Part shown: positions 1 to 10,852 of the stretch, in pieces
How positions within the stretch are numbered: position 1 is the stretch's first letter
Layout of the letters: the number at the start of each line of letters is the position of its first letter
Program-made: the position numbers and the translations under genes
The notes under the pieces: generated by a model
Told to the model about the DNA's origin: nothing
Databases searched by the model: none
The model's input: only the letters and a program-made list of their open reading frames with translations
Assembly (NCBI RefSeq): GCF_013364215.1
Contig: NZ_CP054923.1
Span: forward strand, 6,448,001 to 6,512,000
Direction: 5' to 3'
Length of the DNA stretch: 64,000 nt
Source of the DNA: Verrucosispora sp. NA02020
GTDB lineage: Bacteria > Actinomycetota > Actinomycetes > Mycobacteriales > Micromonosporaceae

Positions 1-94
1 CGGCGTACGCCGGGACGGCCCCGAGGCCGAACAGCAGCGCCACCGCGGCGAGCAGGGCGATCAGCGGCCGGAGAGCCCGCCGCCCGATGGGCAT
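1..94 (-). CDS. N-terminus of a secreted protein (partial)
   Basis: An open frame enters the window from the left and starts with ATG at 94 on the minus strand. The 31 visible residues form a textbook Sec signal peptide: MPIGRR positive n-region, an Ala/Leu/Val hydrophobic core, then a GAVPAYA cleavage region. The mature protein lies outside the window, so its function cannot be named. An alternative ATG at 114 hits a stop after 17 codons. The 260 bases between this start and the next gene hold nothing I can identify. Confidence 0.6.
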   Translation of the reverse strand, partial: MPIGRRALRPLIALLAAVALLFGLGAVPAYA

Positions 95-354
95 GGACCT
101 GCGCACGAAAGCATCCTTCCGTCGGCCGCCGGCCCCCGATGGGGCGCTGCGCGGCGTCGGCCGCCGCCGACGCCGGTCGGCGGCCTGCTGGCGAAGACCG
201 CCGGTCAGGATACCGGACCGGACCCGCAGAACCACGCCCCCGAACCCCGCACCGGCCGCACCGTCGACACACCGACACCACGCCCTCACCCAGCGCACTC
301 GCATTCACGTCGGTCACGGCGTGCGAGCGGTCGTGGATCTCCCGATGCCAGCGG

Positions 355-1164
355 TCAGGGTGCCAGGAGCGTGTTGTGCACCTCGGTCCACACCTTGTCG
401 CTGGCGGCCACCAGCAGACCCGGCTCGGTGTCGGCCGGGTGGTAGTCGGTGCCGTCGAGACGACGGGCCACCCCACCGGCCGCCCGGACCAGCAGCGTGC
501 CGGGGCCGTGGTCCCAGGGCAGGGTGCGCCAGAACAGCACGAACTGCTGCCGCCCGGTGAGCACGTCGAGATACTCGCGGCCGGCGCAGTGCTGGCCGGG
601 CAGCAACTCGCCGATCCGGGAACTGCCGGCCACGACCGTCCGCTGGGACGGCCCCGGCAGGAACTTGGTCATCGCGGCCCCCCGCAGCTCACCGACGGGT
701 GGCGCGTCGGCGGGCAGGCGCAACGGCGCACCGTCGACGTACGCGCCCGCGCCGTCCTGCGCGGTGGCCAGCGTCCCGGCGACCGGATCGAGGATCCACG
801 CGGCCGTCGGACGCCCCTCGGTGAGCAGGGAGACCATCAACGCGAACGGGGACTTGCCGGCCGCGAAGTTGGCGGTGCCGTCGATCGGGTCCACCAACCA
901 CACCTCGCCCGAGGAACCCAGGTGCCGCAGCAGGCCCGGATCGTCGGCCACCGCCTCCTCGCCGACCACCACCGAATTGGGGCGTAGCCGACGCAGCCCG
1001 GCACTGATCATGTCCTCGGACCGGCGGTCGGCGACGGTGACCAGTTCACCGGGGGCCTTCTCGGTCACGTCGGCGTCGTCGAGGTGCCGGAAAAGCGGTA
1101 GCACCACCCGGTCGGCGGTCTCCCGCAGCAACCCGGCGACGTCGTCGACCAGGGTGTCAGCCAC
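355..1164 (-). CDS. Inositol monophosphatase family phosphatase
   Basis: 269-residue member of the Mg/Li-dependent sugar phosphatase fold (IMPase, CysQ, histidinol-phosphate phosphatase relatives). Visible metal-site motifs are GEEA near residue 68, DPIDGTANF at 92-100 and [10 protein letters not shown] near 217. The substrate cannot be decided from sequence. It starts at GTG 1164, overlapping the end of the upstream receiver gene by 8 bases, so it is the last gene of the leftward SpoIIE-phosphatase / histidine kinase / receiver operon. Its place there suggests a metabolic partner of the signalling cluster, but that is inference. Confidence 0.85.
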   Translation of the reverse strand: MADTLVDDVAGLLRETADRVVLPLFRHLDDADVTEKAPGELVTVADRRSEDMISAGLRRLRPNSVVVGEEAVADDPGLLRHLGSSGEVWLVDPIDGTANFAAGKSPFALMVSLLTEGRPTAAWILDPVAGTLATAQDGAGAYVDGAPLRLPADAPPVGELRGAAMTKFLPGPSQRTVVAGSSRIGELLPGQHCAGREYLDVLTGRQQFVLFWRTLPWDHGPGTLLVRAAGGVARRLDGTDYHPADTEPGLLVAASDKVWTEVHNTLLAP

Positions 1165-1605
1165 GCGGCGGCAGCTTCACCACGCTGACGAAGAACTCGT
1201 CGATCTGTCGGACCACCGCGATGAACCGCTCGAAGTCCACCGGCTTGGCGACGTACGCGTTGGCGTGCAACTGGTAGCTGCGCAGTATGTCCTCGTCGGC
1301 CTGCGAGGTGGTGAGCACCACGACCGGGATGCGGCGGAGCTGCTCGTCCTTCTTGATCTCCTCCAGCACCTCCCGGCCGTCCCGGCGCGGCAGGTTCAGG
1401 TCGAGCAGGATCAGGTCGGGCATCGGCGCGTCCGCGTACTCGCCCTCGCGGCGCAGGTAGGCCAGCGCCTCGGCGCCGTCGGAGACCACGCTCAGCCGGT
1501 TGCGCAGCTTGTGCTCCTCGAAGGCCTCCCGGGTCATCAGCACGTCGCCCGGGTCGTCCTCGACCAGCAGCACCTCGATCGGGCTGTTGCCGTCAGCCGG
1601 CGCGG

Positions 1606-1609
<4 letters not shown>
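1157..1609 (-). CDS. Stand-alone response regulator receiver (Rcp1-like)
   Basis: 150 residues, receiver domain only, without a DNA-binding output domain. The acidic pocket is VEDD (about 17-19), the phospho-acceptor is Asp70 in LLDLNLP, the switch Thr lies in VVLTTS and the conserved Lys in AKPV near 121. The start ATG overlaps the stop of the upstream histidine kinase as ATGA, so the two are co-translated and form the obvious kinase/receiver pair. Receivers of this class usually act as phosphate shuttles or protein-binding switches. Here the target could be the SpoIIE-type phosphatase encoded first in the operon. Confidence 0.9.
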
Positions 1610-3488
<1,879 letters not shown>

Positions 3489-3492
<4 letters not shown>

Positions 3493-4748
3493 CGGCCGCC
3501 GCCCCGGGAGACCAGCAGCATCGCCACGTCGTCCGCGAACGGGCCACCGTTGAGCTGCTCGGCCCGACCGACCAGCCAGGCCGGCATCTCGGAGAGCGGG
3601 AGCTTGCGGCTGTCCGGCTCGGCGAGCAGGCGGGTGAGGCCGGGCACGTCGAGGCGTTCGTCACCATCGCCCACCCGGCCCTCGATCAGGCCGTCGGTGT
3701 ACATCAACAGGGACCACTCATCGGTGTCGAACTCCAGGTCGAAGGCAGTCGGCCGGCGCGGCCGTACGCCGAGCAACAGACCACCCGGTGCGGGTACGGG
3801 CACCACCCGCCCACCGGTGAGCATCACCGGCGGCGGATGACCCGCCAGCCGGACGGTCGCCCGGTTGGCCGCCAGGTCGAGGCGGACCGCCGCGACCGTG
3901 GCGAAGATCTCCTGGAGCCGGCGCTCGCTCATCAGCACCTGCTCCAACGCGGGCAGCACCTCGTCGTCGGGCACCCCGGCGAGGACCAGCGCCCGCCAGG
4001 CCACCCGGAGTTCGACGCCGAGCGCCGCCTCGTCCACCCCGTGCCCGCAGACGTCCCCGACGATCAGGTCGACCCGGTCCGGGCGGGTCTGCACCACGTC
4101 GTAGAAGTCCCCGCCGATCAGGGCGGCGTGCCGACCGGGGCGGTAGAACGTGTGCACCGCGATCTCGTCGGTCGACATCAGCGGCTGGGGCAGCAGGCCG
4201 CGCTCCAGACGCGCCGACTCGGCCTGGCGCAGCTCCACCTCGCGCAGCCGGCGGGCGTTCTCGTCGGCCCGCTTGCGTTCCACCGCGTACCGCAGCGCCC
4301 GGGTCAGCAGCACCCCGTCGACCTGGCCCTTGACCAGGTAGTCCTGTGCCCCCTCGGCGACCGCCACGATGCCCAGGTGCTCGTCCGAGCGCCCGGTGAG
4401 TACGCACACCGCCGCGCTGCCGGACATCTCCAGCACCTGCCGCAGCCCGTCCAGCCCCTGCGCGTCGGGCAGCCCGAGGTCGAGCAGGACGCAGTCGACC
4501 CCGGCGACGCGTTTGCGGGCCTCGCGCAGGCTCGTCGCGACCAGCAGGTCGATTCCCGAGTTGGTCTCGGCGAGCAGCTCGCCCACGAGGAACGCGTCTG
4601 CCTCGTCGTCCTCGACCAGCAGCACCCGGAGTCGCTCACCGGGCGGCAGGTTGGGATTGCCGCCGAGACCGCCCTGCGGATACGGCCACGACACGACGGA
4701 GGGACCGGTCACACCGGTCCCCCGGTGCGGCCGGGTCACCGCCGCCAC
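3489..4748 (-). CDS. Receiver-SpoIIE/PP2C phosphatase (RsbU-like)
   Basis: N-terminal receiver domain (VLLVEDDEADAFLVGEL, acceptor Asp in LLDLGLPDAQG), a short coiled coil rich in Arg/Glu, then a SpoIIE-type PP2C Ser/Thr phosphatase with metal motifs GGDFYD, VGDVCGHGVDEA and MYTDGLIEGR. Such enzymes usually dephosphorylate anti-anti-sigma factors in partner-switching pathways; no anti-sigma partner is encoded in the window. It is the first gene of a four-gene operon and overlaps the kinase start as ATGA. The start is uncertain: GTG 4748 is the first conventional in-frame codon, but a strong GGAAGGAG lies exactly 6 nt before an in-frame ATC at 4769, so a seven-residue longer form is possible. 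Confidence 0.88.
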
Positions 4749-4896
4749 GGGCGGGAGGTCGTTGGCGATGTCGGGCTCCTTCCGAGTGCCCTGCTGATCC
4801 TGTATTAGACAACGTTCGCACACAACACGAGGGGGCGGCCCGGCCCGGCATGGAGGATGATGTCCACCCCCAGGTCCCACCCCCGAGGAGCCACCC

Positions 4897-7275
4897 GTGG
4901 GCGTTCCCCCCAGCCCCGCCGCCGACCGTGCCCTCTCCCGACCGGCCCGGCGACCCCTGGCCGCGCTCGCGGCACTCGTCGCGCTGGTCGCCGTCGGCAC
5001 CACCGCGCTGCTCGACATCCGGCCCCCGGCACCCCGTCCGGCCGACGCGCCGGCCGGTGAGTTCAGCGCCGGGCGGGCGTACCCGCACGTGCAGCAGGTG
5101 GCGAGCCGGCCGCACGTCGCGGGCAGCCCGGCCAACGACGAGGTCCGCGCCCACCTGGAGACGGTGCTGCGCGGTCTCGGCCTACAGACCGAGGTGCAGG
5201 ACACGGTCGCCGAGGAGGCCGGTCAGCTCAGCGGGGCGGCGGGCGGGGCCACGCTGGCCCGGGTACGCAACGTGGTGGCCCGGCTGCCCGGCACCGCCTC
5301 CACCGGCACGGTGTTCCTGGTCGCCCACTACGACGCGGTGCAGACCGGCCCGGGCGGCAACGACGACGGCGCCGGTGTCGCCACCATCCTGGAGGTGGCC
5401 CGGGCCCTGACCGACGGCCCCGCCCCGCGCAACGACATCGTGTTCGTGCTCACCGACGCCGAGGAGGCGTGCCTCTGCGGAGCCTCGGCCTTCGCCACCG
5501 AGCACCCGCTCGCCGCCGGCAAGGGAGTGGTGCTCAACCTGGAGGCGCGCGGGCGGACCGGGCCGGTGATCATGTTCGAGACGTCGCCCCGGAACGCCGC
5601 GCTGGTCGACGTCTTCGGTCGGGCCGCACCGCATCCGGTGGGCACCTCGTTCGCCGTGGAGGTCTACCGGGCGCTGCCCAACGACACCGACTTCACCGCC
5701 TTCCTCGACGCCGAGTTCGTCGGGCTGAACTCGGCGTACCTGGACGGCGGGGCGATCTATCACACCCCGCTGGACACCCCGGCCTCGATGGACCGGGCCA
5801 GCCTCCAGCACCACGGCGACAACACGTTGGGACTCGCCCGCGAGTTCGGCGCGATCGACCTCGGCAACCTGCGTGCCGGCCACGACGCCACCTACTTCCC
5901 GGTGCCGGGCGGGCTGGTCCGTTACCCCGGCACGCTGGTGCTGCCGCTGGCACTGCTGGCGCTGGCGGCCGTCGTCGCCCTCGGCTGGCTGGCCCGCCGC
6001 CGGGGTCGGGTCACCACCGGTCGGCTGGCCGCCGGCTTCGCCCTGGGGCTGGTGCCGATCGTGGTCGCGCCGGTCGGCGCACAACTGCTCTGGGTGGCGA
6101 TCACCGCCCTGCGGCCCGGGTACGCCGAACTCCTCGACCCGTACCGTCCGACCCTCTACCGGCTGGCCGTGCTGGCGCTCGCCGCCACCGTCCTGTTCAC
6201 CTGGTACGCGCTCACCCGTCGCCGGGTCGGTCCCGCCGCGCTGGCCGTCGGAGGGCTCGGCTGGCTGGCGCTGCTCGGCGTACTCCTCGCCGTGCTGGTG
6301 CCCGGCGGGGCGTACCTGGCGACGCTGCCGGCCCTGGCAGGCGCGCTCACCGGCCTGGTCGCGGTCGCCACCCGTCGCGACGGCCCGGTGCCGGTGGTCG
6401 CCGTCACCCTCGGCGCGGCGGTGGCGGTGATCGTGCTGCTGCCCACCGTGGTGCTGCTCTTCCCGGCCCTCGGCATGGGCATGGGCGGCGTGGCCGCCCT
6501 CTTCGCCGTGCTGCTCGGCCTGGCCGCGCTCCCGGTCGTGGACCTGCTGCACCCGGAGGCCGGCGGCCAGCGCGGCATGGTGGCGCTGCGGGCCCGCCGA
6601 CTCGGCGCCCTGCCGGCCGGGGCCGCCGCGCTGGCCACCGTCGTCCTCGCCGCCACCGGCTTCGCCGTCGACCGCTTCGACGCCGCGCACCCGGTGCCCA
6701 CCCACCTGATGTACGCCCTGGACACCGACACCGGCACGGCCCGCTGGCTCAGTCACGAGTCGACCCCGCAACCCTGGACCGACGAGTACGTGGACGGGAC
6801 CATCCGGATCGCCGACGAGTTCCCCGGCATCGGCGCCGAGGAACTGTTCGCCGGTCCGGCGCAGGCGGCGGCCCTGCCCGCGCCCCGACTGGAGGTGCTG
6901 GCCGACACCGGCACCGCCGACGAGCGCACCCTGCGGCTACGGCTCACCCCGCAGCGCCCGGTACGCCTGACCACCCTGCACGTCGACACCTCCACCGCGA
7001 CGGTCCGCAGCGCGCAGGTGGCGGGGCGGCCGGTGCCGGTCGAGGTCCGCGACGGCCGGTGGGGTTTCGGGGTGGTCTTCCACGCCCCACCGCCGGAGGG
7101 CATCGAGATCACGCTGACCGTCGCGCCGAAGGCCCCGCAGGTCGCGTTCCGCGCGATGGACGCCAGCGACGGGCTGGACGCGGTACCCGGTTTCCGGCCC
7201 CGACCGCCGGACGTCGGTGTCGCCGGCTCGCACAGCTCCGAGATGCTCGCCGTGGCCCGCACCTATCCGCTGTGA
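4897..7275 (+). CDS. Membrane-bound M28 family zinc metallopeptidase
   Basis: 792 residues. An N-terminal anchor (about 20-40) precedes an extracytoplasmic M28 aminopeptidase domain with the co-catalytic zinc ligands in order: LVAHYDAV (His144), GGNDDGAG (Asp156/157), TDAEEACL (catalytic Glu189/190), and the closing His in AIYHTPLD near 290. After residue 330 about eight hydrophobic segments follow, then a soluble C-terminal domain (from about 620). This peptidase-plus-polytopic layout resembles Fxna/ERMP1-type M28 proteins. GAGGAG sits 6 nt upstream of GTG 4897. It is transcribed alone, divergent from the signalling operon. The physiological peptide substrate is unknown. Confidence 0.88.
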   Translation: MGVPPSPAADRALSRPARRPLAALAALVALVAVGTTALLDIRPPAPRPADAPAGEFSAGRAYPHVQQVASRPHVAGSPANDEVRAHLETVLRGLGLQTEVQDTVAEEAGQLSGAAGGATLARVRNVVARLPGTASTGTVFLVAHYDAVQTGPGGNDDGAGVATILEVARALTDGPAPRNDIVFVLTDAEEACLCGASAFATEHPLAAGKGVVLNLEARGRTGPVIMFETSPRNAALVDVFGRAAPHPVGTSFAVEVYRALPNDTDFTAFLDAEFVGLNSAYLDGGAIYHTPLDTPASMDRASLQHHGDNTLGLAREFGAIDLGNLRAGHDATYFPVPGGLVRYPGTLVLPLALLALAAVVALGWLARRRGRVTTGRLAAGFALGLVPIVVAPVGAQLLWVAITALRPGYAELLDPYRPTLYRLAVLALAATVLFTWYALTRRRVGPAALAVGGLGWLALLGVLLAVLVPGGAYLATLPALAGALTGLVAVATRRDGPVPVVAVTLGAAVAVIVLLPTVVLLFPALGMGMGGVAALFAVLLGLAALPVVDLLHPEAGGQRGMVALRARRLGALPAGAAALATVVLAATGFAVDRFDAAHPVPTHLMYALDTDTGTARWLSHESTPQPWTDEYVDGTIRIADEFPGIGAEELFAGPAQAAALPAPRLEVLADTGTADERTLRLRLTPQRPVRLTTLHVDTSTATVRSAQVAGRPVPVEVRDGRWGFGVVFHAPPPEGIEITLTVAPKAPQVAFRAMDASDGLDAVPGFRPRPPDVGVAGSHSSEMLAVARTYPL

Positions 7276-7309
7276 GCGGGCTGCCCGGCCGGTGGGCCGG
7301 GCGCCCGCT
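7275..7309 (+). terminator. Hairpin at the end of the M28 gene
   Basis: Nested inverted repeat: agcggg at 7275-7280 pairs with cccgct at 7304-7309, and gcccggcc (7283-7290) with ggccgggc (7295-7302) around a 4-nt loop. It begins on the last base of the stop codon. It lacks a T-run, as is common in actinobacteria. Confidence 0.5.
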
Positions 7310-7346
7310 GGCGCGGTCCCGCCGCCCGTGCTGCGGCGGGTCTGGC

Positions 7347-7601
7347 CTACTTCCAGCGGAAGTGCACGAAGAGTCGGCCGAAGTTCTTGGAGTCCTTCTC
7401 GACCCGGTGGTAGAGCTGCTTGACGTCCTTCTGGTCGAGGAAGCGCAGCACCCGCTTCTTGAGCTGACCGGAGCCCTTGCCCGGGATGATCTCCACGAGG
7501 GTGGCCTTCTTGGCCACCGCCTCGTCCATGATCCCGCGCAGTGCCCGGTCGATGTCGTGGCCCTTGTTGAAGATCTCGTGCAGGTCCAGCTTCAGCTTCA
7601 T
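7347..7601 (-). CDS. Small Smr-domain protein
   Basis: 84 residues, essentially one Smr (small MutS-related) domain. The DLHEI motif is at 6-10 and the glycine-rich IIPGKGSGQLKKRV loop lies near 38-51; both are hallmark motifs. In MutS2 and similar proteins this domain nicks DNA or RNA, but stand-alone actinobacterial versions are uncharacterised. Monocistronic on the minus strand, converging on the M28 gene. Confidence 0.8.
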   Translation of the reverse strand: MKLKLDLHEIFNKGHDIDRALRGIMDEAVAKKATLVEIIPGKGSGQLKKRVLRFLDQKDVKQLYHRVEKDSKNFGRLFVHFRWK

Positions 7602-7666
7602 GCCCCGTCCACCGTCCGGTCGGCTCCCATGCGGCCATCGTAGGCACGTCCCCGGCAGGGCCCGGA

Positions 7667-7708
7667 GACGACGAGAGGGCGGCCCGTCCGGGCCGCCCTC
7701 TCGTCGTC
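7667..7708 (-). terminator. Strong 19-bp hairpin terminator
   Basis: Perfect inverted repeat: arm 7667-7685 pairs fully with 7690-7708 around the loop gtcc. It lies just after the TPR gene stop and before the Smr gene, both leftward, so it should end the TPR transcript. Confidence 0.8.
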
Positions 7709-7725
7709 GTGTCGCGTACGCCGCC

Positions 7726-8103
7726 TCAGCGGCTACCGCCGACCCGGGTCTCGACCCGCCGCAGCGCGGTCGTGTAGTCGTCGTTGGCGGAGTGCATGGC
7801 CGCCGCGATGCGCAGGTGCCGCAGCGCGTCGGTGTACCGGTTCAGCCGCTCCAGCGTCCGGCCCAGCACGTGGTGGGCGTAGTGGTCGCTGGGGTTGCGG
7901 TCGATCAACTCCTGCAACTGCTCCTCGGCCCGCCGGAGCTGGGCCGACTGGAAGTACGCCCGGGCCAGCAACTGGCGGACGGCGGAGTTGTCGGGCTCGG
8001 CCTCGACGATCGGCTCGAGCAGCCGGGCCGCTCCGCTCGGGTCGCCCGACTCGAAGAACAGGGTCGCTCGCCGGTACTCAGCCAGAAGATCCATTCTGCC
8101 CAC
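7726..8103 (-). CDS. Tetratricopeptide repeat protein
   Basis: 125 residues made of about three TPR helices-turn-helices (segments around GDPSGAARLLEPIVEAEPDN, QLRRAEEQLQELIDRNPSD and ERLNRYTDALRHLRIAAAM), with the spaced small/aromatic residues and Pro32-like ends of TPR units. It is probably a cytoplasmic protein-interaction scaffold; no partner is implied by context. It ends with its own strong terminator and is preceded by a palindromic intergenic repeat. Confidence 0.8.
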   Translation of the reverse strand: MGRMDLLAEYRRATLFFESGDPSGAARLLEPIVEAEPDNSAVRQLLARAYFQSAQLRRAEEQLQELIDRNPSDHYAHHVLGRTLERLNRYTDALRHLRIAAAMHSANDDYTTALRRVETRVGGSR

Positions 8104-8199
8104 CCCCTAGTTCGCACCACTGCCCTGACGCTGGCACAACACCGGCGGGCGCGCGAGTGTTCCCGCACGACTCCGCCGGGGGGTGGGGCGGCTGCACGT

Positions 8200-8252
8200 G
8201 TTAGCAGGGGTCCCCTGCTATGCCGCAGGCGTTAGCAGGGGACCCCTGCTTA
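8200..8252. repeat. Intergenic palindromic repeat, copy 1
   Basis: Two near-identical inverted half-units (ttagcaggggtcccctgcta and gttagcaggggacccctgct) separated by tgccgcaggc. The second half overlaps the TAA stop (8250-8252) of the ROK kinase gene, so the repeat probably also serves as 3'-end structure. Same family as copies at 41.9, 44.0, 45.3, 46.4 and 63.5 kb. Confidence 0.85.
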
Positions 8253-8996
8253 CACCAGGTCCCAGGCGCGGACACCACCGACGATGCCGGCGCTGTTGGG
8301 CACCACCACCACGTCGTCGCCCATCCGGGCGAGTTGCTCGGGCCGGATCAGCCGGGAGTTGCCGCCGCCCAGATAGAGCCGGTCCCAGCGGAACACCGGG
8401 CGCAGCCCCTCCACCACCTGCCGGATCCGTCGGGACCAGAACGCGTCGCCCAACCGGCGGCGTTCCGGCTCGCCCACGTACGTGTCGTAGGTGGTGCCCC
8501 ACCGCACCGGGGCGTGCGACAGCTCCAGGTGCGGGGCGAGCACACCACCGTCGAAGAGGGCGCTGCCCAGCCCGGTGCCGAGGGTCAGCACCAGCTCGCA
8601 GCCGGTGCCCGCGACCACCCCGGCACCGTGCACCTCGGCGTCGTTGAGCACCAGCGTGGGCAGCTCGAACGCGGCGGCGAGGGCGCTGCGGGCGTCGTAC
8701 CCGGACCACTGGGCGTTCAGCGCCGGGTCGACCCGGCTGCGCGGGCCGGAGCGGGTCACGTAGTGCGGGGTGGTGACCACCACGCCGTGCCGGATCATGC
8801 CCGGCATGCCGACGGTCACCCGGTCGGCGGAGGGGAGCCGGTCGCCGAGTTCCCGCAGGGTCCGCACGAACAGCTCGGGCGGTAGCGGGTAGGGGGTGGG
8901 CACCCGCATCGGTTGGGCCCGCATGGTGCCGGCGGCGTCCAGGACGGACGCCTTGATCCCGCCACCGCCGCAGTCGATCGCCAGAGTGGTCTGCAC
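8250..8996 (-). CDS. ROK-family kinase, polyphosphate glucokinase-like
   Basis: 248 residues from GTG 8996. The phosphate-1 motif is AIDCGGGGIKAS at the N-terminus, a LNDAEVHGAG adenosine/sugar region lies mid-protein and the phosphate-2 motif is LTLGTGLGSALF; the C-terminus PNSAGIVGG is typical of actinobacterial polyphosphate glucokinases (PPGK), which are of similar length. The expected role is phosphorylation of glucose with polyphosphate or ATP. The longer reading frame upstream runs over the divergent ABC-F gene and is ignored. Divergent from the ABC-F gene with a 79-bp gap. Confidence 0.75.
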   Translation of the reverse strand: MQTTLAIDCGGGGIKASVLDAAGTMRAQPMRVPTPYPLPPELFVRTLRELGDRLPSADRVTVGMPGMIRHGVVVTTPHYVTRSGPRSRVDPALNAQWSGYDARSALAAAFELPTLVLNDAEVHGAGVVAGTGCELVLTLGTGLGSALFDGGVLAPHLELSHAPVRWGTTYDTYVGEPERRRLGDAFWSRRIRQVVEGLRPVFRWDRLYLGGGNSRLIRPEQLARMGDDVVVVPNSAGIVGGVRAWDLV

Positions 8997-9075
8997 GACC
9001 GTGAGTCTGCCTCGTGTGCCGCGCCCGGGCATGGCGGGCCACACCAACCACGCCGGCGGGTAGGCTCGGCTGCTT

Positions 9076-10713
9076 GTGAGCGCCACGTTGATCGCCAAGG
9101 ACCTGGCCGCCGGGCACGGGGAGCGGACGCTGTTCACCGGGCTGGACCTGGTGGTCGCCCCCGGGGACGTGATCGGCCTGGTCGGGCCGAACGGGGCGGG
9201 CAAGTCGACGCTGCTGCGTACGCTCGCCGGGCTGTTGCCGGTGGAGGCCGGCAGTGTCGCGGTGAGTCCGCCCGGCGCGAGCGTCGGGCACCTGCCGCAG
9301 GAGCCGGACCGCCATCCCGGCGAGACGATCCGGGCGTTCCTGGCCCGGCGGACCGGGGTGGCCCGGGCGCAGGCCGCTCTCGACGCGGCCACCGAGGCGC
9401 TGACCACCGGTGCACCGGGCGCCGACGACGCGTACGCCACCGCGTTGGAGAGTTGGCTCGGCCTGGGCGGAGCCGACCTGGACGAGCGGGCCGAGGAGGT
9501 CGCTGCGGAGCTGGGTCTCGCCGTCGACCTCGACCACGAGATGACCGGGCTCTCCGGCGGACAGGCCGCCCGCGCCGGGCTCGCGTCGCTGCTGCTCAGT
9601 CGGTACGACGTCTTCCTGCTCGACGAGCCCACCAACGACCTGGACCTGGCCGGGTTGGAGCGCCTGGAGCAGTTCGTCACCGGGTTGCGGGCCGGCACGG
9701 TGCTGGTCAGCCACGACCGGGAGTTCCTGACCCGGACGGTGACCCGGGTGCTGGAGCTGGACCTGCATCAGCAGCAGGTCAACCACTTCGGTGGCGGCTA
9801 CGCGGCGTACCTGGAGGAGCGGGAGGTGGCGCGCCGCCAGGCACGCGCCGAGTTCGAGGAGTACGCCGACACCAGGTCGTCGTTGGAGGCGCGGGCGCGC
9901 ACGCAGCGATCCTGGATGGAGAAGGGTGTCCGCAACGCCCGGCGCAAGGCCACCGACAACGACAAGATCGGCCGCAAGTTCCGCTCCGAGGCGAGCGAGA
10001 AGCAGGCGGCGAAGGCCCGACAGACCGAACGGTTGATCGAGCGGCTGGACGTGGTCGAGGAGCCACGCAAGGAGTGGGAGCTGCGGATGGAGATCGCCGC
10101 CGCACCCCGTGCCGGCGCCGTCGTGGCCACTCTCCGCGACGCGGTGGTACGCCGGGGCGACTTCACCCTCGGTCCGGTGCATCTGCAGATCGACTGGGCC
10201 GACCGGGTGGCGATCACCGGGGCGAACGGCTCCGGCAAGTCGACGCTGCTCGCCGCCCTGCTGGGCCGGCTGCCGCTGGACACCGGTCAGGCCGCGCTGG
10301 GCCCGGGTGTGGTGGTCGGCGAGGTGGACCAGGCACGCGGGTCGTTCCTCGGGGACGCCCCGCTGCTGGACGCCTTCCGGGTCGCCGTACCGGACCTGTC
10401 GCCGGCCGACGCGCGGACGCTGCTGGCCAAGTTCGGCCTGCGCGCCCAGCATGTGCTGCGCCCCGCCGCGACGCTCTCGCCGGGCGAGCGGACCCGGGCC
10501 GCGTTGGCGCTGTTGCAGGGGCGCGGGGTCAACCTGCTGGTGCTCGACGAGCCGACCAACCACCTGGACCTGCCGGCGATCGAGCAGTTGGAGTCGGCGC
10601 TGGCCGGCTACCCGGGCACGTTGCTGCTGGTGACGCACGACCGGCGGATGTTGGACGCGGTACGCGTGGACCGCCGTCTGCGGGTCGACGCCGGGCGGAT
10701 CGCCGAGTCCTGA
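9076..10713 (+). CDS. ABC-F family ATPase
   Basis: 545 residues with two fused nucleotide-binding domains and no transmembrane segments: Walker A GPNGAGKST and GANGSGKST, signatures LSGGQ and LSPGER, Walker B/ABC-F motifs LLDEPTNDLD and VLDEPTNHLD. A basic linker (residues about 250-340, rich in Arg/Lys/Glu) separates the two halves, as in ABC-F proteins that bind the ribosomal E site. Possible roles are translation-factor (Ett/Uup-like) or antibiotic target protection; sequence alone does not decide. GTG start at 9076. Confidence 0.9.
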   Translation: MSATLIAKDLAAGHGERTLFTGLDLVVAPGDVIGLVGPNGAGKSTLLRTLAGLLPVEAGSVAVSPPGASVGHLPQEPDRHPGETIRAFLARRTGVARAQAALDAATEALTTGAPGADDAYATALESWLGLGGADLDERAEEVAAELGLAVDLDHEMTGLSGGQAARAGLASLLLSRYDVFLLDEPTNDLDLAGLERLEQFVTGLRAGTVLVSHDREFLTRTVTRVLELDLHQQQVNHFGGGYAAYLEEREVARRQARAEFEEYADTRSSLEARARTQRSWMEKGVRNARRKATDNDKIGRKFRSEASEKQAAKARQTERLIERLDVVEEPRKEWELRMEIAAAPRAGAVVATLRDAVVRRGDFTLGPVHLQIDWADRVAITGANGSGKSTLLAALLGRLPLDTGQAALGPGVVVGEVDQARGSFLGDAPLLDAFRVAVPDLSPADARTLLAKFGLRAQHVLRPAATLSPGERTRAALALLQGRGVNLLVLDEPTNHLDLPAIEQLESALAGYPGTLLLVTHDRRMLDAVRVDRRLRVDAGRIAES

Positions 10714-10852
10714 TCCCGGCCCGCCACACCGGGCTGACCGGCCCCTTCCCGGCGCACCGGTCCGGCCGACGGCCCACCGGAGCGCCGCCTTCTGGGCTAA
10801 GTTGCCCATAACGGGCAGCGATCGGGGTATCGCGCCGGCCGGAGGTGGGCGA

